NCBI RefSeq assembly: GCF_009371985.2 | Contig: NZ_VIKU02000005.1 | Coordinates: 186,001 to 250,000 of the forward strand | DNA from: Pelagihabitans pacificus | Lineage (GTDB): Bacteria; Bacteroidota; Bacteroidia; Flavobacteriales; Flavobacteriaceae | DNA: 64,000 bases | Reading direction: 5' to 3' | Shown: in pieces, positions 35,779 through 44,636 of the stretch | Position numbering within the stretch: position 1 is the stretch's first letter | How the letters are laid out: every line of letters starts with the position of its first letter | Program-made: the position numbers and the translations under genes | The notes under the pieces: model-generated | What the model was told of the DNA's origin: nothing | Database searches by the model: none | What the model saw: the letters and a program-made list of their open reading frames with translations, nothing else

Positions 35779-36789
35779 TCATACCGAAACGTATTCGCCC
35801 TCAATGGGTCGGGGAGCATATTCACCGACCAACCGTGCAATCGCAGCGATATGCTCGGGAGTAGTTCCACAACATCCGCCCACGATGTTTACCAACCCTT
35901 TTTCTACATACTCCTTGATTTGGGCCGCCATTTGTTCGGGCGACTCATCGTACTCGCCGAACGCATTTGGCAAACCTGCATTCGGGTGAGCAGAAACCGC
36001 ATAATCCGTGCGACCGGACAACACCTCTAGGTGGGGCACCAATTGACTCGCCCCCAAGGCACAGTTAAACCCGACCGAAAGTAAAGGAATGTGGGAAATC
36101 GAAATCAGGAAGGCTTCGGCCGTTTGTCCCGATAAGGTTCTCCCGGAAGCGTCGGTTATCGTACCGCTAACCATAATAGGGACTTCGATACCGCGTTCCT
36201 CTTTTACTTCTTCGATGGCAAATAGGGCCGCTTTGGCATTCAATGTATCAAAAATAGTCTCCACCAAAAGAATGTCGGCGCCACCATCGAGCAAGGCTTC
36301 CACTTGTTGTTTATACGCAATCCGCAATTCTTCAAAAGAGATTGCCCGAAACCCTGGGTCGTTGACGTCTGGTGACATGCTGGCGGTCTTGTTCGTTGGA
36401 CCGATGCTCCCCGCAACAAATCGAGGCTTATCGGGCTCCTTGGCGGTAAATTCCTCCGCCACCTTTTTGGCTATTTTGGCCGATTCATAGTTGAGCTCAT
36501 ATACGAGGTCCTCCATATGGTAATCCGCCATCGCAATCGTAGTTCCGGAAAATGTATTTGTCTCCACAATATCGGCACCTGCTGCAAAATACTTTCGGTG
36601 CACCTCTGCGATTGCTTCCGGTTGGGTCAACGACAATAGGTCATTGTTTCCCTGTAACGGGTGTTCCCAATCTTTAAAACGTTCGCCACGAAAGTCTTCT
36701 TCTTGAAACTTATAACGCTGCAGCATGGTACCCATGGCACCATCCAATACCAATATCCGCTGTTTTAATACCTCTTGAATCTTGCTCAT
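35779..36789 (-). CDS. metH: MetH homocysteine S-methyltransferase subunit
   Basis: This 336-aa protein corresponds to the N-terminal Hcy-binding barrel of MetH ([39 protein letters not shown]). The zinc-binding Cys residues are in GFNCALG (~245) and [11 protein letters not shown] (~312). It lies 131 nt upstream of the rest of MetH and first after a SAM-I riboswitch. Split MetH is common in Flavobacteria, so this is probably not a frameshift: the downstream gene has its own ATG and the spacer has stops. Confidence 0.92.
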   Translation of the reverse strand: MSKIQEVLKQRILVLDGAMGTMLQRYKFQEEDFRGERFKDWEHPLQGNNDLLSLTQPEAIAEVHRKYFAAGADIVETNTFSGTTIAMADYHMEDLVYELNYESAKIAKKVAEEFTAKEPDKPRFVAGSIGPTNKTASMSPDVNDPGFRAISFEELRIAYKQQVEALLDGGADILLVETIFDTLNAKAALFAIEEVKEERGIEVPIMVSGTITDASGRTLSGQTAEAFLISISHIPLLSVGFNCALGASQLVPHLEVLSGRTDYAVSAHPNAGLPNAFGEYDESPEQMAAQIKEYVEKGLVNIVGGCCGTTPEHIAAIARLVGEYAPRPIEGEYVSV

Positions 36790-36891
36790 TGATCTCGTTT
36801 ATACTATTGCGCTCAAAAAAACCTTTGTAAATCGAACAATCGTTACGTAGTAATGCTATCAAGTAAGGGAAGAGAAGGAAATACTCCTTGA

Positions 36892-37006
36892 GTTATCTGC
36901 CTGGATACCGGGCTGAACCCGATAGCAGGTAGAATGTAGCACCTTCTTTAAAGTAAAGGGTTGCTAAGGCTTCGTAGGGTCTAATCCCTCCACCTTTCTT
37001 GATAAC
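36892..37006 (-). promoter_or_regulatory. SAM-I (S-box) riboswitch upstream of metH
   Basis: Read on the minus strand from 37006. P1 is closed by GTTATC (37006-37001) and GATAAC (36897-36892). The conserved SAM-I core follows in order: AAGAAAGGTGGAGGGA, ACCCTACGAAGCC, TTAGCAACCC, then AAGGTGCTACATTCTACC. Between the aptamer and the metH start (36789) there is a short AAGGAG...CTCCTT-like pairing and a T-run (GGTTTTTTTG), but no classical terminator, so the output mode is unclear. The remainder of the 392-nt gap holds a possible promoter (37036-37066) and nothing coding. Confidence 0.92.
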
Positions 37007-37035
37007 TTATTACAAATTTTCTAATGAACTGGGTG

Positions 37036-37066
37036 CAAAGTAACGGCACCCGCGATTCAAAAGCAA
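37036..37066 (-). promoter_or_regulatory. Possible promoter for the metH transcript
   Basis: On the minus strand, TTG (37066-37064) is followed after 21 nt by TACTTTG (37042-37036), one base short of the TAnnTTTG consensus. It lies about 30 nt upstream of the SAM-I aptamer, a suitable position for a riboswitch-controlled promoter. Confidence 0.4.
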
Positions 37067-37181
37067 GGAATGTGTTCGCTTTTTGGAACTTATTGGGTGA
37101 ATGGCGTTTAACCATCGACCAAATTAAAGTCCCCTGAATCCTAAAATCACAGAGGCCTCGGCACTAAATGGATATGCTTGA

Positions 37182-38243
37182 TCAAGCGATAGGTTGCACC
37201 ACTTCTTTTTTGGCTTCCTTCCTACTACCATCAAAACCCTCGACTCCCCCTACCGTGGTGTATTTCATCACATAGCGTTTTCCCGGATTGATTATTTGAT
37301 AAGCGTACTGGCACATGACCGCCGCCTCATGAAAACCGGAAAGTATTAGTTTCAACTTGCCTTCATAGGTGTTGACGTCACCGATAGCGAATACCCCGGG
37401 AATATTGGTCTGATAGTCCTTGGCATTGTTCACCTTAATCGCATTTTTTTCAATTTCCAGACCCCAATCACCGATAGGGCCTAATTTTGGAGAAAGTCCG
37501 AACAGGGGGATAAAGGCATTGGTCTCCACATAGGTCTCCCCTTTATCGGTATCGTTATGTCTGATGACGACCGCTTCCAAATGTTCGTCTCCGTATAGTT
37601 TTTTCACCTCCGCTTCCGTATACAACTTGATTTTTCCCTGTTTCGCAAGTTCGCTTGCTCTTTCAACCGAATCCAGGGCCCCTCGAAACTCTTTTCTTCT
37701 ATGTACCAATGACACTTCAGATGCCACATCGGCAAGATAAATCGCCCAGTCCAAGGCGGAATCCCCGCCACCGGCAATGACCACCTTTTTATTTCGATAG
37801 GTTTCGGGGTCCTTGATTATGTAGGACACCCCTTTTTCCTCAAAATCGGTAATCGAATCTATGGGAGGTTTTCGCGGTTCAAAGGAGCCCAATCCTCCTG
37901 CAATGACGACGACCCGGGCATGATGACGTGTTCCTTTATTGGTGGTTACAATGAACGAACCATCGTCTTGCCGATCTAACGTTTCGGCTCGTTCGCCAAG
38001 CGTGAATCCGGGATTGAAAGGGCCAATCTGTTCCATCAGGTTGTCGATTAACTGCCCCGCCAAAATCTCTGGAAAAGCCGGGATATCGTAAATGGGTTTC
38101 TTGGGGTAAATTTCTGAACATTGCCCCCCTGGCTGCGGCAAAGCGTCGATCAGATGGCATTTAAGTTTTAGGAGTCCGGCTTCGAACACTGTGAAAAGTC
38201 CGGTCGGACCTGCGCCGATAATGAGTATATCTGTTTGAATCAT
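37182..38243 (-). CDS. Thioredoxin reductase-like ferredoxin/flavodoxin-NADP+ reductase
   Basis: This 353-aa FAD/NADP protein has GAGPTGLFTVFEAG at ~10-23 (FAD), GGGDSALDWAIYL at ~158-170 (NADPH) and AIGDVNTYEG near 291. There is no CxxC redox pair, which separates it from thioredoxin reductases and places it with the TrxR-like ferredoxin-NADP reductases. Being last in the cys operon, it probably supplies electrons (via ferredoxin or directly) to the sulfite reductase. That role is inferred from context. Confidence 0.82.
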   Translation of the reverse strand: MIQTDILIIGAGPTGLFTVFEAGLLKLKCHLIDALPQPGGQCSEIYPKKPIYDIPAFPEILAGQLIDNLMEQIGPFNPGFTLGERAETLDRQDDGSFIVTTNKGTRHHARVVVIAGGLGSFEPRKPPIDSITDFEEKGVSYIIKDPETYRNKKVVIAGGGDSALDWAIYLADVASEVSLVHRRKEFRGALDSVERASELAKQGKIKLYTEAEVKKLYGDEHLEAVVIRHNDTDKGETYVETNAFIPLFGLSPKLGPIGDWGLEIEKNAIKVNNAKDYQTNIPGVFAIGDVNTYEGKLKLILSGFHEAAVMCQYAYQIINPGKRYVMKYTTVGGVEGFDGSRKEAKKEVVQPIA

Positions 38244-38308
38244 CCTTTAATTTTTTGCTTCATCCGAAGCTATTGTTTTTACCTAATAACTGTTCACTAT
38301 AATTGATG

Positions 38309-39133
38309 CTATACCGCCAATAGCTCCCTGCTTGCGATGGTTTCCGATAAGCGGTTCATCGCTTGCCGATGCCGTACGACTTCCCCTATGATAATGATTG
38401 CCGGGTTCGACACTTTCTGTTTCACTACTTCACGGTCTATGGTCTTAATAGTACCTATGGCTACTTTTTCATTCTTCATGGTGCCATTTTGAATGATGGC
38501 AACCGGTGTATCTCCCTTACCCCCCTCTTTGAAAAGGGTCGTGATCTCTTGAAGCTTTCCCATTCCCATCAAAATCACGACCGTGGCGTTGCTCTTTGCC
38601 GCTAGTCGTACGTCCGAGGATAAGCGATGATCTTTGGTGGTCCCCGTAATCACCCAAAAGCTCTCGGTAAGACCTCTTTTGGTCACTGGTATTTGTTGAC
38701 TTGCAGGCACGGCCAAGCAGGATGATATGCCCGGAACCATGGCGACCTCCAAACCATTGGCCGCCGCATACTCCATCTCCTCTGCCCCACGACCGAATAC
38801 AAAGGGATCCCCTCCCTTTAATCGGACTACATGGCCATGAGTCCTGCCTAGACTGACGATAAGTTCATTGATCTGCTCTTGTTGGTAGGAATAGCACCCC
38901 TTGCGTTTCCCCACAAAAATTTGATCCGCCTGGGGTGCATATTCCATCAACTTGGGGTCGATCAATGCGTCATATAGAACAACGTCGGCACTTTGCAATG
39001 CCTTTATTGCTTTAAGGGTAATCAATTCCACGTCACCGGGGCCTGCACCGACCACCGTTAGTTTTCCGTCATTTCTTTCCTGTCCCCCGGAGGTAGACAG
39101 GGGCAAATCTGTACCATGTGTAGGATAGCCCAT
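38309..39133 (-). CDS. cobA: Uroporphyrinogen-III C-methyltransferase (siroheme branch)
   Basis: This 274-aa SAM-dependent enzyme methylates uroporphyrinogen III to precorrin-2, the first step to siroheme, the cofactor of the neighbouring sulfite reductase. It carries LTVVGAGPGDVELITLKA (~25-42), VRLKGGDPFVFGRGAEE (~107-123), VVPGISS-type VPGISSCLAVPA and the ITGTTKDH block. It has no CysG dehydrogenase/ferrochelatase domain, so those steps come from elsewhere. The start is 1 nt beyond the sulfite reductase stop, so the two are tightly coupled. Confidence 0.92.
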   Translation of the reverse strand: MGYPTHGTDLPLSTSGGQERNDGKLTVVGAGPGDVELITLKAIKALQSADVVLYDALIDPKLMEYAPQADQIFVGKRKGCYSYQQEQINELIVSLGRTHGHVVRLKGGDPFVFGRGAEEMEYAAANGLEVAMVPGISSCLAVPASQQIPVTKRGLTESFWVITGTTKDHRLSSDVRLAAKSNATVVILMGMGKLQEITTLFKEGGKGDTPVAIIQNGTMKNEKVAIGTIKTIDREVVKQKVSNPAIIIIGEVVRHRQAMNRLSETIASRELLAV

Positions 39134-39134
39134 A

Positions 39135-41225
39135 TTATACTTCTTGGAGTTCCCGGGTTCGGTATTGCCCCGCGACTTTCAGAAAGTCACAAGCTTGTGC
39201 CATGTACGTTTGGGCAAAACGCTCCGATGGAGCATTTTTATTCAGTTGTAAGACCAAGTCTTCGAATGAACCCTGTTGGGATATTCTTCCCGTATCGATG
39301 AATTTCGTATCAAAATCCTTGATGATACTTGCGTGGGTATTGGTCTTGGTTCTTTCAGCGGTCAATAGAGCTTTGGCAGCGTTGACCATTGAAGAATAGG
39401 AATAATAGATACTCGCAGCCCATTTTTCCGCCTCTAGCGCTTCTGCTGCACGCTGTATTTTTTCGTCACTTTCCAACAGGAGGGTCGCCACCAAATCTAT
39501 GACAACCCCGGCGCATTCCCCGACTCCGATAGCCTTGCGATAGGTCTTGGTCGTTCCCCAATCGATAAAGTCTTCAGGTACCAAGTTATCGACCGATGTA
39601 AGTGTTTTGAGCAAATCGTAAAAGTATTGCTCCCCTTTTTTTACATAATAGTCCGTGTAGGTAAGGCCCTGTCCGTATGAATCATAGTCATCGAGTACAA
39701 GCCGTAAAGCCTGTGGGCCGCGTTTACTGGGGATCTTTACCACCTTATCGGCAAAACGTCCCTTCCCGTTACCGTAGTTGCCTCCTCCCAAAAGAACTTG
39801 TAGTGCCGGGGCGACCAATTTGTCCTTGGTGCGAATGCTCATCCCTTGAAAACCTATATGGGCCATCGTGTGTTGTCCGCAGGCGTTCATACAACCACTG
39901 ATCTTGATGATCACATCGGGATTATCGATGTACCGTGGATATTCCGCTTTGATAACGCGTTCCAATTCCCGGGCAATTCCTGTGCTGCTGGCAATGCCCA
40001 GATTACAGGTATCGGTTCCAGGGCAGGCGGTGATGTCCAAGGCTGTATTATATCCCGTTTCAGCAAAACCCAATTTTCTTAATTCGCTGTAAAAAAAAGA
40101 AATCGATGCTTCGGGTACAAACGGTACCAAAATATTCTGGCGTAAGGATAGTCGGAGTTCACCCCTTGCATATTTCTCCACCAACCGGGCTAATAATCTT
40201 GCCTTATCGGTATAGAAATCACCTAAAGGCACTTTGATCCCTATAGCGACATAGCCTGATTGTTTTTGAGGTACCAAGTTGGTCTTTTTCCATCGTTCAA
40301 AGGTCTTTGTATCCTGTATCGTAACGATTGGGGCTACGGTTTTGGGAGCCTTGACTGTGGGAGCGGTATCCGGGTCGATGATTACGGATTTATGGGGAAT
40401 CGCCTTTTCCTCGTTCCTCAGTAGCCTTTTGAAGCTATCGAGGCCTATATCCTTCAATAAGAACTTCATACGTGCCTTGGCCCTACTTTTTCGTTCCCCA
40501 TAGCGATCAAAGACCCGAACCACCCCTTCCATCAACGGAATAATCTTATCGGTCGGCAAAAAGCCGTACAGTACATCGGCGTGCCGCGGTTGCGATCCCA
40601 GGCCACCTCCTATCAATACCTTAAATCCTCGAACACCATTTTTCATTTTAGCGATGAAACCTAAATCGTGCATATAGGATAAGCCTGTATCGGAATCGCT
40701 CGCCGAAAACGACACCTTGAATTTCCGCCCCATTTCCTGCCCGATAGGGTTTCGAAGAAAATATTTGAAGATTGCATCGGCGTAAGGAGAAACATCGAAT
40801 GGTTCATCAACATCGATACCGGCGGTTTCACTTGCAGTTACATTTCGTACGGTATTGCCGCAGGCTTCCCGGAGGGTCACCTCATCCTTTTCCAATTGTG
40901 CCCACAATTCTGGAGTTCGGTCGAGGTCTACATAGTGTATTTGAATATCCTGACGTGTGGTAATATGAAGCCTTCCGGTAGAATATTCATCGGCTACATC
41001 ACTGATGCGCCTCAATTGACGGGCCGTGACCCTCCCATAGGGCAATTTTATGCGGATCATCTGTACCCCTTGTTGCCGCTGTCCATAGACCCCTCGTGCC
41101 AAACGCAGACTACGGAATTTTTCCCCATCGATAGTTCCTTCCTTGAACTGGCGGATTTTGGCTTCCAGTTCAATGATATCTTTCTCCACAATCGGATTCT
41201 CTATTTCCGTCCTAAAGCTTCGCAT
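39135..41225 (-). CDS. Siroheme [4Fe-4S] sulfite reductase with C-terminal HEPN domain
   Basis: This 696-aa protein has two ferredoxin-like/siroheme repeats: ~45-250 (GVYGQRQQGVQMIRIKLPYGRVTARQ, TTRQDIQIHYVDL) and ~320-540. Siroheme/[4Fe-4S] Cys ligands are at C401 and C407 (TACPGTDTCNLG) and at C445 and C449 (SGCMNACGQH). The last ~110 residues (~585-695) form a helical HEPN-like domain with R625 and H631 (ERTKTNTH, an R-x5-H spacing). The context (cysDNH, cobA) makes sulfite rather than nitrite the likely substrate. It probably forms sulfide in the cytoplasm. Confidence 0.88.
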   Translation of the reverse strand: MRSFRTEIENPIVEKDIIELEAKIRQFKEGTIDGEKFRSLRLARGVYGQRQQGVQMIRIKLPYGRVTARQLRRISDVADEYSTGRLHITTRQDIQIHYVDLDRTPELWAQLEKDEVTLREACGNTVRNVTASETAGIDVDEPFDVSPYADAIFKYFLRNPIGQEMGRKFKVSFSASDSDTGLSYMHDLGFIAKMKNGVRGFKVLIGGGLGSQPRHADVLYGFLPTDKIIPLMEGVVRVFDRYGERKSRAKARMKFLLKDIGLDSFKRLLRNEEKAIPHKSVIIDPDTAPTVKAPKTVAPIVTIQDTKTFERWKKTNLVPQKQSGYVAIGIKVPLGDFYTDKARLLARLVEKYARGELRLSLRQNILVPFVPEASISFFYSELRKLGFAETGYNTALDITACPGTDTCNLGIASSTGIARELERVIKAEYPRYIDNPDVIIKISGCMNACGQHTMAHIGFQGMSIRTKDKLVAPALQVLLGGGNYGNGKGRFADKVVKIPSKRGPQALRLVLDDYDSYGQGLTYTDYYVKKGEQYFYDLLKTLTSVDNLVPEDFIDWGTTKTYRKAIGVGECAGVVIDLVATLLLESDEKIQRAAEALEAEKWAASIYYSYSSMVNAAKALLTAERTKTNTHASIIKDFDTKFIDTGRISQQGSFEDLVLQLNKNAPSERFAQTYMAQACDFLKVAGQYRTRELQEV

Positions 41226-41305
41226 TTTATATCTGTTTTCCTATCGGTTAAATAGGTAATTATCTTTTGTTCCTGCCAGATTTTTTCGTTCGAATAAACA
41301 TGCCC

Positions 41306-42553
41306 TTAACCGATGAACCCCGCCCCTACGGTATTATTGGTTTGGGAATCGATTATGATAAAGGATCCGTTTGTTCGATGCTCTTTAAACCTATCAAAGA
41401 AAATGGGCTTGTTCAACCTAAAACTTACCTCTGCAATATCATTCATTCCCAAAGTGCTTACGTTGGGATCCACTCCCGAATAATCCGGTTCGATCTTGTG
41501 GTGGATGGTCTCCACTTTCCCCAAGACCTTGTTGACCCCATGTTGTACGATGTATCTGTTACCTACGGTCAAATCTTGGGAATCCATCCAGGAGACCGTA
41601 GCTGTAAATCGTTTGTCGACCATCGGTAGGTCACCAACCTTTACCAACATGTCGCCCCTGCTTAGATTGATTTCGTCTTCTAAGGTAATCGTTACCGAAG
41701 ATCTTCTGGAGGCCGTACCACACTGTTGATCATAAAACCAGATTTCCTTGATTTTGCTACGTGTCTGCGACGGAAGGGCCACTACCTCATCACCGACGTT
41801 CAATTCGCCACCGTATACTTTCCCGGCAAAACCCCTAAAATCGTGGTGCGCCTCCGTTTTAGGACGGATGACATATTGTATCGGAAAACGCGGTGTACCC
41901 ACATTGTAAATGTCTTTGTTATCCAAGGCTTCCAGATGCTGCAACAAGGTTGGCCCATTATACCAAGGGGTGCGTACCGATTTGTGTACAACATTATCGC
42001 CTTGGAGGGCACTTACCGGAATAAAGGAAATCTGCTGTTCCTGATACTCCCTTTTTTGCATCAGCTTCTGAAAGTCAGCTTTGATTTCGTTGTATTGGTC
42101 CTCCGAAAAATCGACCAGATCCATTTTATTGATGGCTACCACAACATCCTTGATACGCAAAAGGTTGTTGATAAAAAAGTGGCGATGGGTTTGTTCGATG
42201 ACTCCTTTTCGAGCGTCGATCAAGATGATGGCCGCTTGGGAGGTCGAAGCTCCGGTAACCATGTTTCTTGTGTATTCCACATGGCCGGGTGTATCCGCAA
42301 TAATGTAACTTTTCGTATCGGTGGAAAAATAAATATGTGCCACATCGATGGTGATCCCTTGTTCCCGTTCCGCGACCAAGCCATCAGTGGCCAAGGAAAA
42401 ATCCAAATAATCATAGCCGTTTTTCTTACTGGTTCGCTCGATGGCCTCCAGTTTATCGGTAGTCAGTGATTTGGTGTCGTACAAAAGCCTACCGATCAAG
42501 GTACTTTTGCCATCGTCTACACTTCCTGCCGTTGCTATTTTTAATACTTCCAT
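41306..42553 (-). CDS. cysN: Sulfate adenylyltransferase large (GTPase) subunit
   Basis: This 415-aa EF-Tu-like GTPase couples GTP hydrolysis to APS formation by CysD. It has the G1 motif AGSVDDGKSTLIGRLLYD (~9-26), G2/REQGITIDVAH (~63-73), DTPGHVEYTRNM (~89-100), NKMDLVDF (~143-150) and SALQGDN. The protein stops after the third domain: no APS kinase (CysC) domain is fused, unlike NodQ-type proteins. It lies 53 nt after cysD. Confidence 0.95.
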   Translation of the reverse strand: MEVLKIATAGSVDDGKSTLIGRLLYDTKSLTTDKLEAIERTSKKNGYDYLDFSLATDGLVAEREQGITIDVAHIYFSTDTKSYIIADTPGHVEYTRNMVTGASTSQAAIILIDARKGVIEQTHRHFFINNLLRIKDVVVAINKMDLVDFSEDQYNEIKADFQKLMQKREYQEQQISFIPVSALQGDNVVHKSVRTPWYNGPTLLQHLEALDNKDIYNVGTPRFPIQYVIRPKTEAHHDFRGFAGKVYGGELNVGDEVVALPSQTRSKIKEIWFYDQQCGTASRRSSVTITLEDEINLSRGDMLVKVGDLPMVDKRFTATVSWMDSQDLTVGNRYIVQHGVNKVLGKVETIHHKIEPDYSGVDPNVSTLGMNDIAEVSFRLNKPIFFDRFKEHRTNGSFIIIDSQTNNTVGAGFIG

Positions 42554-42606
42554 TTCTTGGTATTTAAGGGGCTGTACATGGTAGCGCCCACCTATTTGTT
42601 TAGTAG

Positions 42607-43506
42607 TTAAAAGTACCCTTGCTGTTTTCTTTTTTCCATGGCGGCCTCCGAACGCTTATCGTCAATTCGGGCACCGCGTTCAGACAGGGTCGACTCGCGT
42701 ATCTCCTCGACTACTGAAGCGATATCGGCAGCCTCGGAGAACACTGCCGCCGTACAACTCATATCCCCAACCGTGCGAAAACGGACCATTCGTTCCAAGA
42801 CTTCTTCATCTTCCTCTTGAAATACGTAGTCGGAATGGGACCAAATCAATCCGTCCCTTAAAAAGACCTTACGTTTGTGGGCGAAGTAAATCGAGGGGAT
42901 TTCTATTTTTTCTTTTTCGATATAGGACCAAACATCGAGTTCGGTCCAGTTCGAAATTGGAAAAACCCTTACATTTTGACCTAGTTCAATCTGGCCATTG
43001 AGCATATCGAACAATTCGGGACGTTGGTTTTTTTCATCCCATTGTCCGAAATCATCACGGACGGAGAAGATACGTTCCTTAGCCCGTGCCTTCTCCTCAT
43101 CCCTTCGAGCCCCTCCGATACACGCATCGAACTTGAATTCTTCGATGGCATCCAGTAAGGTGGTGGTCTGCAACGAATTTCTACTGGAATATTTCCCCGA
43201 TTCCTCTTTCACCTTTCCTTGATCGATAGAGTCCTGCACCTTTCTTACAATCAACTCCAATCCGAGTTCCTCGACCATCCGGTCTCGAAAATCGATTGTT
43301 TCCGGAAAATTATGACCGGTATCGATATGTAGTAAAGGAAACGGAATTTTTGCTGGCCAAAAAGCTTTTTGTGCCAATCGGACAAGGGTTATCGAGTCTT
43401 TTCCTCCCGAAAACAACAGTACGGGGCGCTCGAACTGAGCGGCCACCTCCCGTAAAATATAGATGGCTTCGTTTTCCAAAGGATTTATATGTGATGTGTC
43501 TTTCAT
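42607..43506 (-). CDS. cysD: Sulfate adenylyltransferase small subunit
   Basis: This 299-aa ATP-pyrophosphatase family enzyme makes APS and PPi from sulfate and ATP with CysN. It starts at ATG 43506 (MKDTSHINPLENEAIYILRE). The PP-loop LFSGGKDSITLVRL is at ~30-43 and ARRDEEKARAKERIFS at ~135-150. The C-terminus RGARIDDKRSEAAMEKRKQQGYF is characteristic. A TTG six codons upstream opens the frame further but is not needed. Confidence 0.95.
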   Translation of the reverse strand: MKDTSHINPLENEAIYILREVAAQFERPVLLFSGGKDSITLVRLAQKAFWPAKIPFPLLHIDTGHNFPETIDFRDRMVEELGLELIVRKVQDSIDQGKVKEESGKYSSRNSLQTTTLLDAIEEFKFDACIGGARRDEEKARAKERIFSVRDDFGQWDEKNQRPELFDMLNGQIELGQNVRVFPISNWTELDVWSYIEKEKIEIPSIYFAHKRKVFLRDGLIWSHSDYVFQEEDEEVLERMVRFRTVGDMSCTAAVFSEAADIASVVEEIRESTLSERGARIDDKRSEAAMEKRKQQGYF

Positions 43507-43638
43507 TATAAAGTTCAAATTCAAGTATCAAGTTCAAGTGTCAAATTCAAGCGCGGGTTCACATTTTTAGAATGTACTCCGCCGTACTACCGCAATCATC
43601 TTAGTTTCTTCTCTTTTCTCTTTCCGCCTTCCTATTTT

Positions 43639-44262
43639 CTAAGTATGCAGACCACATTCCCTGTTCCCAAGAACCTTGGTCGGATCGAAATAGCGGTGCT
43701 CATTGGGAAGACCGTGCTCCTTTAGGTACGCATCCAACTGGGTATCGCTCCAATGGTAAAACGGACTCACTTTCAGCACCCCATCTTTGCCAAGACTCAA
43801 AATATCCAAGGAATCACGCAATGCAGTCTGGCCTTTTCTCAAATTCGTAAACCATATGTCGGGCCGATACTTATCCATGGCCCTTCGAAATGGCTCCAGT
43901 TTTACCTGTTCGGTAAACTTCGCATGTCTCGGGTCTTCTATCCCAGGAACCCCCATTAGCACATCTCGATGTGCCGATGTTTGTTTGGGAACAAATAGAT
44001 CGATATTCAAGTGCAACCTGCCAATCAATTCTTCCGCATGTCGATATGTGTCCTGGGTATTATAGCCGGTATCGCACCAGATAACCGGAATGTCTTGCTT
44101 TACCGCTACCACCGCGTGCAGTATTGCTACTTCATAGGGGCGAAAATTGGTAGTTACTACGGCCCGGTCGGATTGGTTCACTGCCCATGAAATGATTTCT
44201 TTTGGTGAAATACCTTGAAACTGCCCATTCAGTTTTTTAATTTGTTCCTTTATCAATGACAT
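43639..44262 (-). CDS. cysH: (Phospho)adenylyl-sulfate reductase without Fe-S cysteines
   Basis: This 207-aa CysH-family protein has AVVTTNFRPYEVAILHAV (PP-loop-like), WCDTGYNTQDTYRHAE and WFTNLRKGQTALRD. The catalytic Cys is in the C-terminal NRECGLHT motif. The CC and CxxC pairs that bind [4Fe-4S] in bacterial APS reductases are absent, which by family rules points to PAPS as substrate. However, no APS kinase gene lies in this window. It either uses PAPS from an unlinked kinase or is a cluster-free APS reductase. Confidence 0.88.
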   Translation of the reverse strand: MSLIKEQIKKLNGQFQGISPKEIISWAVNQSDRAVVTTNFRPYEVAILHAVVAVKQDIPVIWCDTGYNTQDTYRHAEELIGRLHLNIDLFVPKQTSAHRDVLMGVPGIEDPRHAKFTEQVKLEPFRRAMDKYRPDIWFTNLRKGQTALRDSLDILSLGKDGVLKVSPFYHWSDTQLDAYLKEHGLPNEHRYFDPTKVLGNRECGLHT

Positions 44263-44268
44263 GGTTAT

Positions 44269-44538
44269 TTATTTTGTTTTTCCCCAAGAAATCTTATTCC
44301 AAATACGTTCGTGAAAAAAATAAAGCACCATCTTGGTAATGAAGTCAATACTGGCAATCGACGCCGCTAGAACAACCTTTCCGGTAAGTAGATAAGATAT
44401 CAATAACGTGTCCATAGTGCCAATGAAGCGCCAGCTTACCGCCTTTGCTACACTTCGAATGGGCTTTTCTGAATTCTTGTCTGAGGTATAATGACTTTTA
44501 GACGATTTTTTATCCAGTACGAGTTGGTCTACAATCAT
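44269..44538 (-). CDS. DUF2061 small membrane protein
   Basis: This 89-aa protein has a charged N-terminus (1-28), followed by the DUF2061 core RSVAKAVSWRFIGTMDTLLISYLLTG and a second hydrophobic helix (VVLAASIASIDFITKMVLYF), ending in HERIWNKISWGK. These features predict two membrane passes. DUF2061 genes often sit with sulfate-assimilation genes. The function is unknown, with a transport or membrane-assembly role possible. It is the first gene of the cys operon, 6 nt before cysH. Confidence 0.8.
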   Translation of the reverse strand: MIVDQLVLDKKSSKSHYTSDKNSEKPIRSVAKAVSWRFIGTMDTLLISYLLTGKVVLAASIASIDFITKMVLYFFHERIWNKISWGKTK

Positions 44539-44556
44539 GAAAATGTATTATTCTAA

Positions 44557-44576
44557 TTACCCTATATATTTAGTAG
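44557..44576. promoter_or_regulatory. Candidate cys operator, copy 1
   Basis: TTACCCTATATATTTAGTAG is 18/20 identical to a second copy at 44637-44656, exactly 80 bp away. The right part forms an imperfect dyad (CTAT-N7-GTAG). It lies between the presumed -7 box and the DUF2061 start, at about the transcription start. It is probably bound by the Rrf2 regulator encoded next door, by inference. Confidence 0.6.
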
Positions 44577-44582
44577 GAATAT

Positions 44583-44617
44583 CAAAACTAATTTTATTCT
44601 ACTATCTAGTACGTCAA
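44583..44617 (-). promoter_or_regulatory. Presumed promoter of the cys operon
   Basis: On the minus strand, TAGTTTTG (44590-44583) is a perfect TAnnTTTG box. TTG at 44617-44615 lies 24 nt upstream, slightly far for a -33 element. It is bracketed by the two 20-bp repeats, and the first gene starts at 44538. Confidence 0.5.
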
Positions 44618-44636
44618 AAACCATTAAAAATTACTT

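Noticed and set aside
35634-35870. 78-codon minus-strand frame bridging the two metH parts
   Set aside because: It is in another frame from both metH genes and overlaps the end of the first. It has no MetH similarity, so it is not a missing linker or evidence of a frameshift.
37176-37187. 12-bp palindrome GCTTGATCAAGC overlapping the stop of the FNR-like gene
   Set aside because: Short, inside coding sequence for part of its length, no T-run; more likely chance than a site.
41726-42469. 247-codon plus-strand frame opposite cysN
   Set aside because: Entirely antisense to a well-conserved gene with clear motifs; low-complexity translation with no family features.
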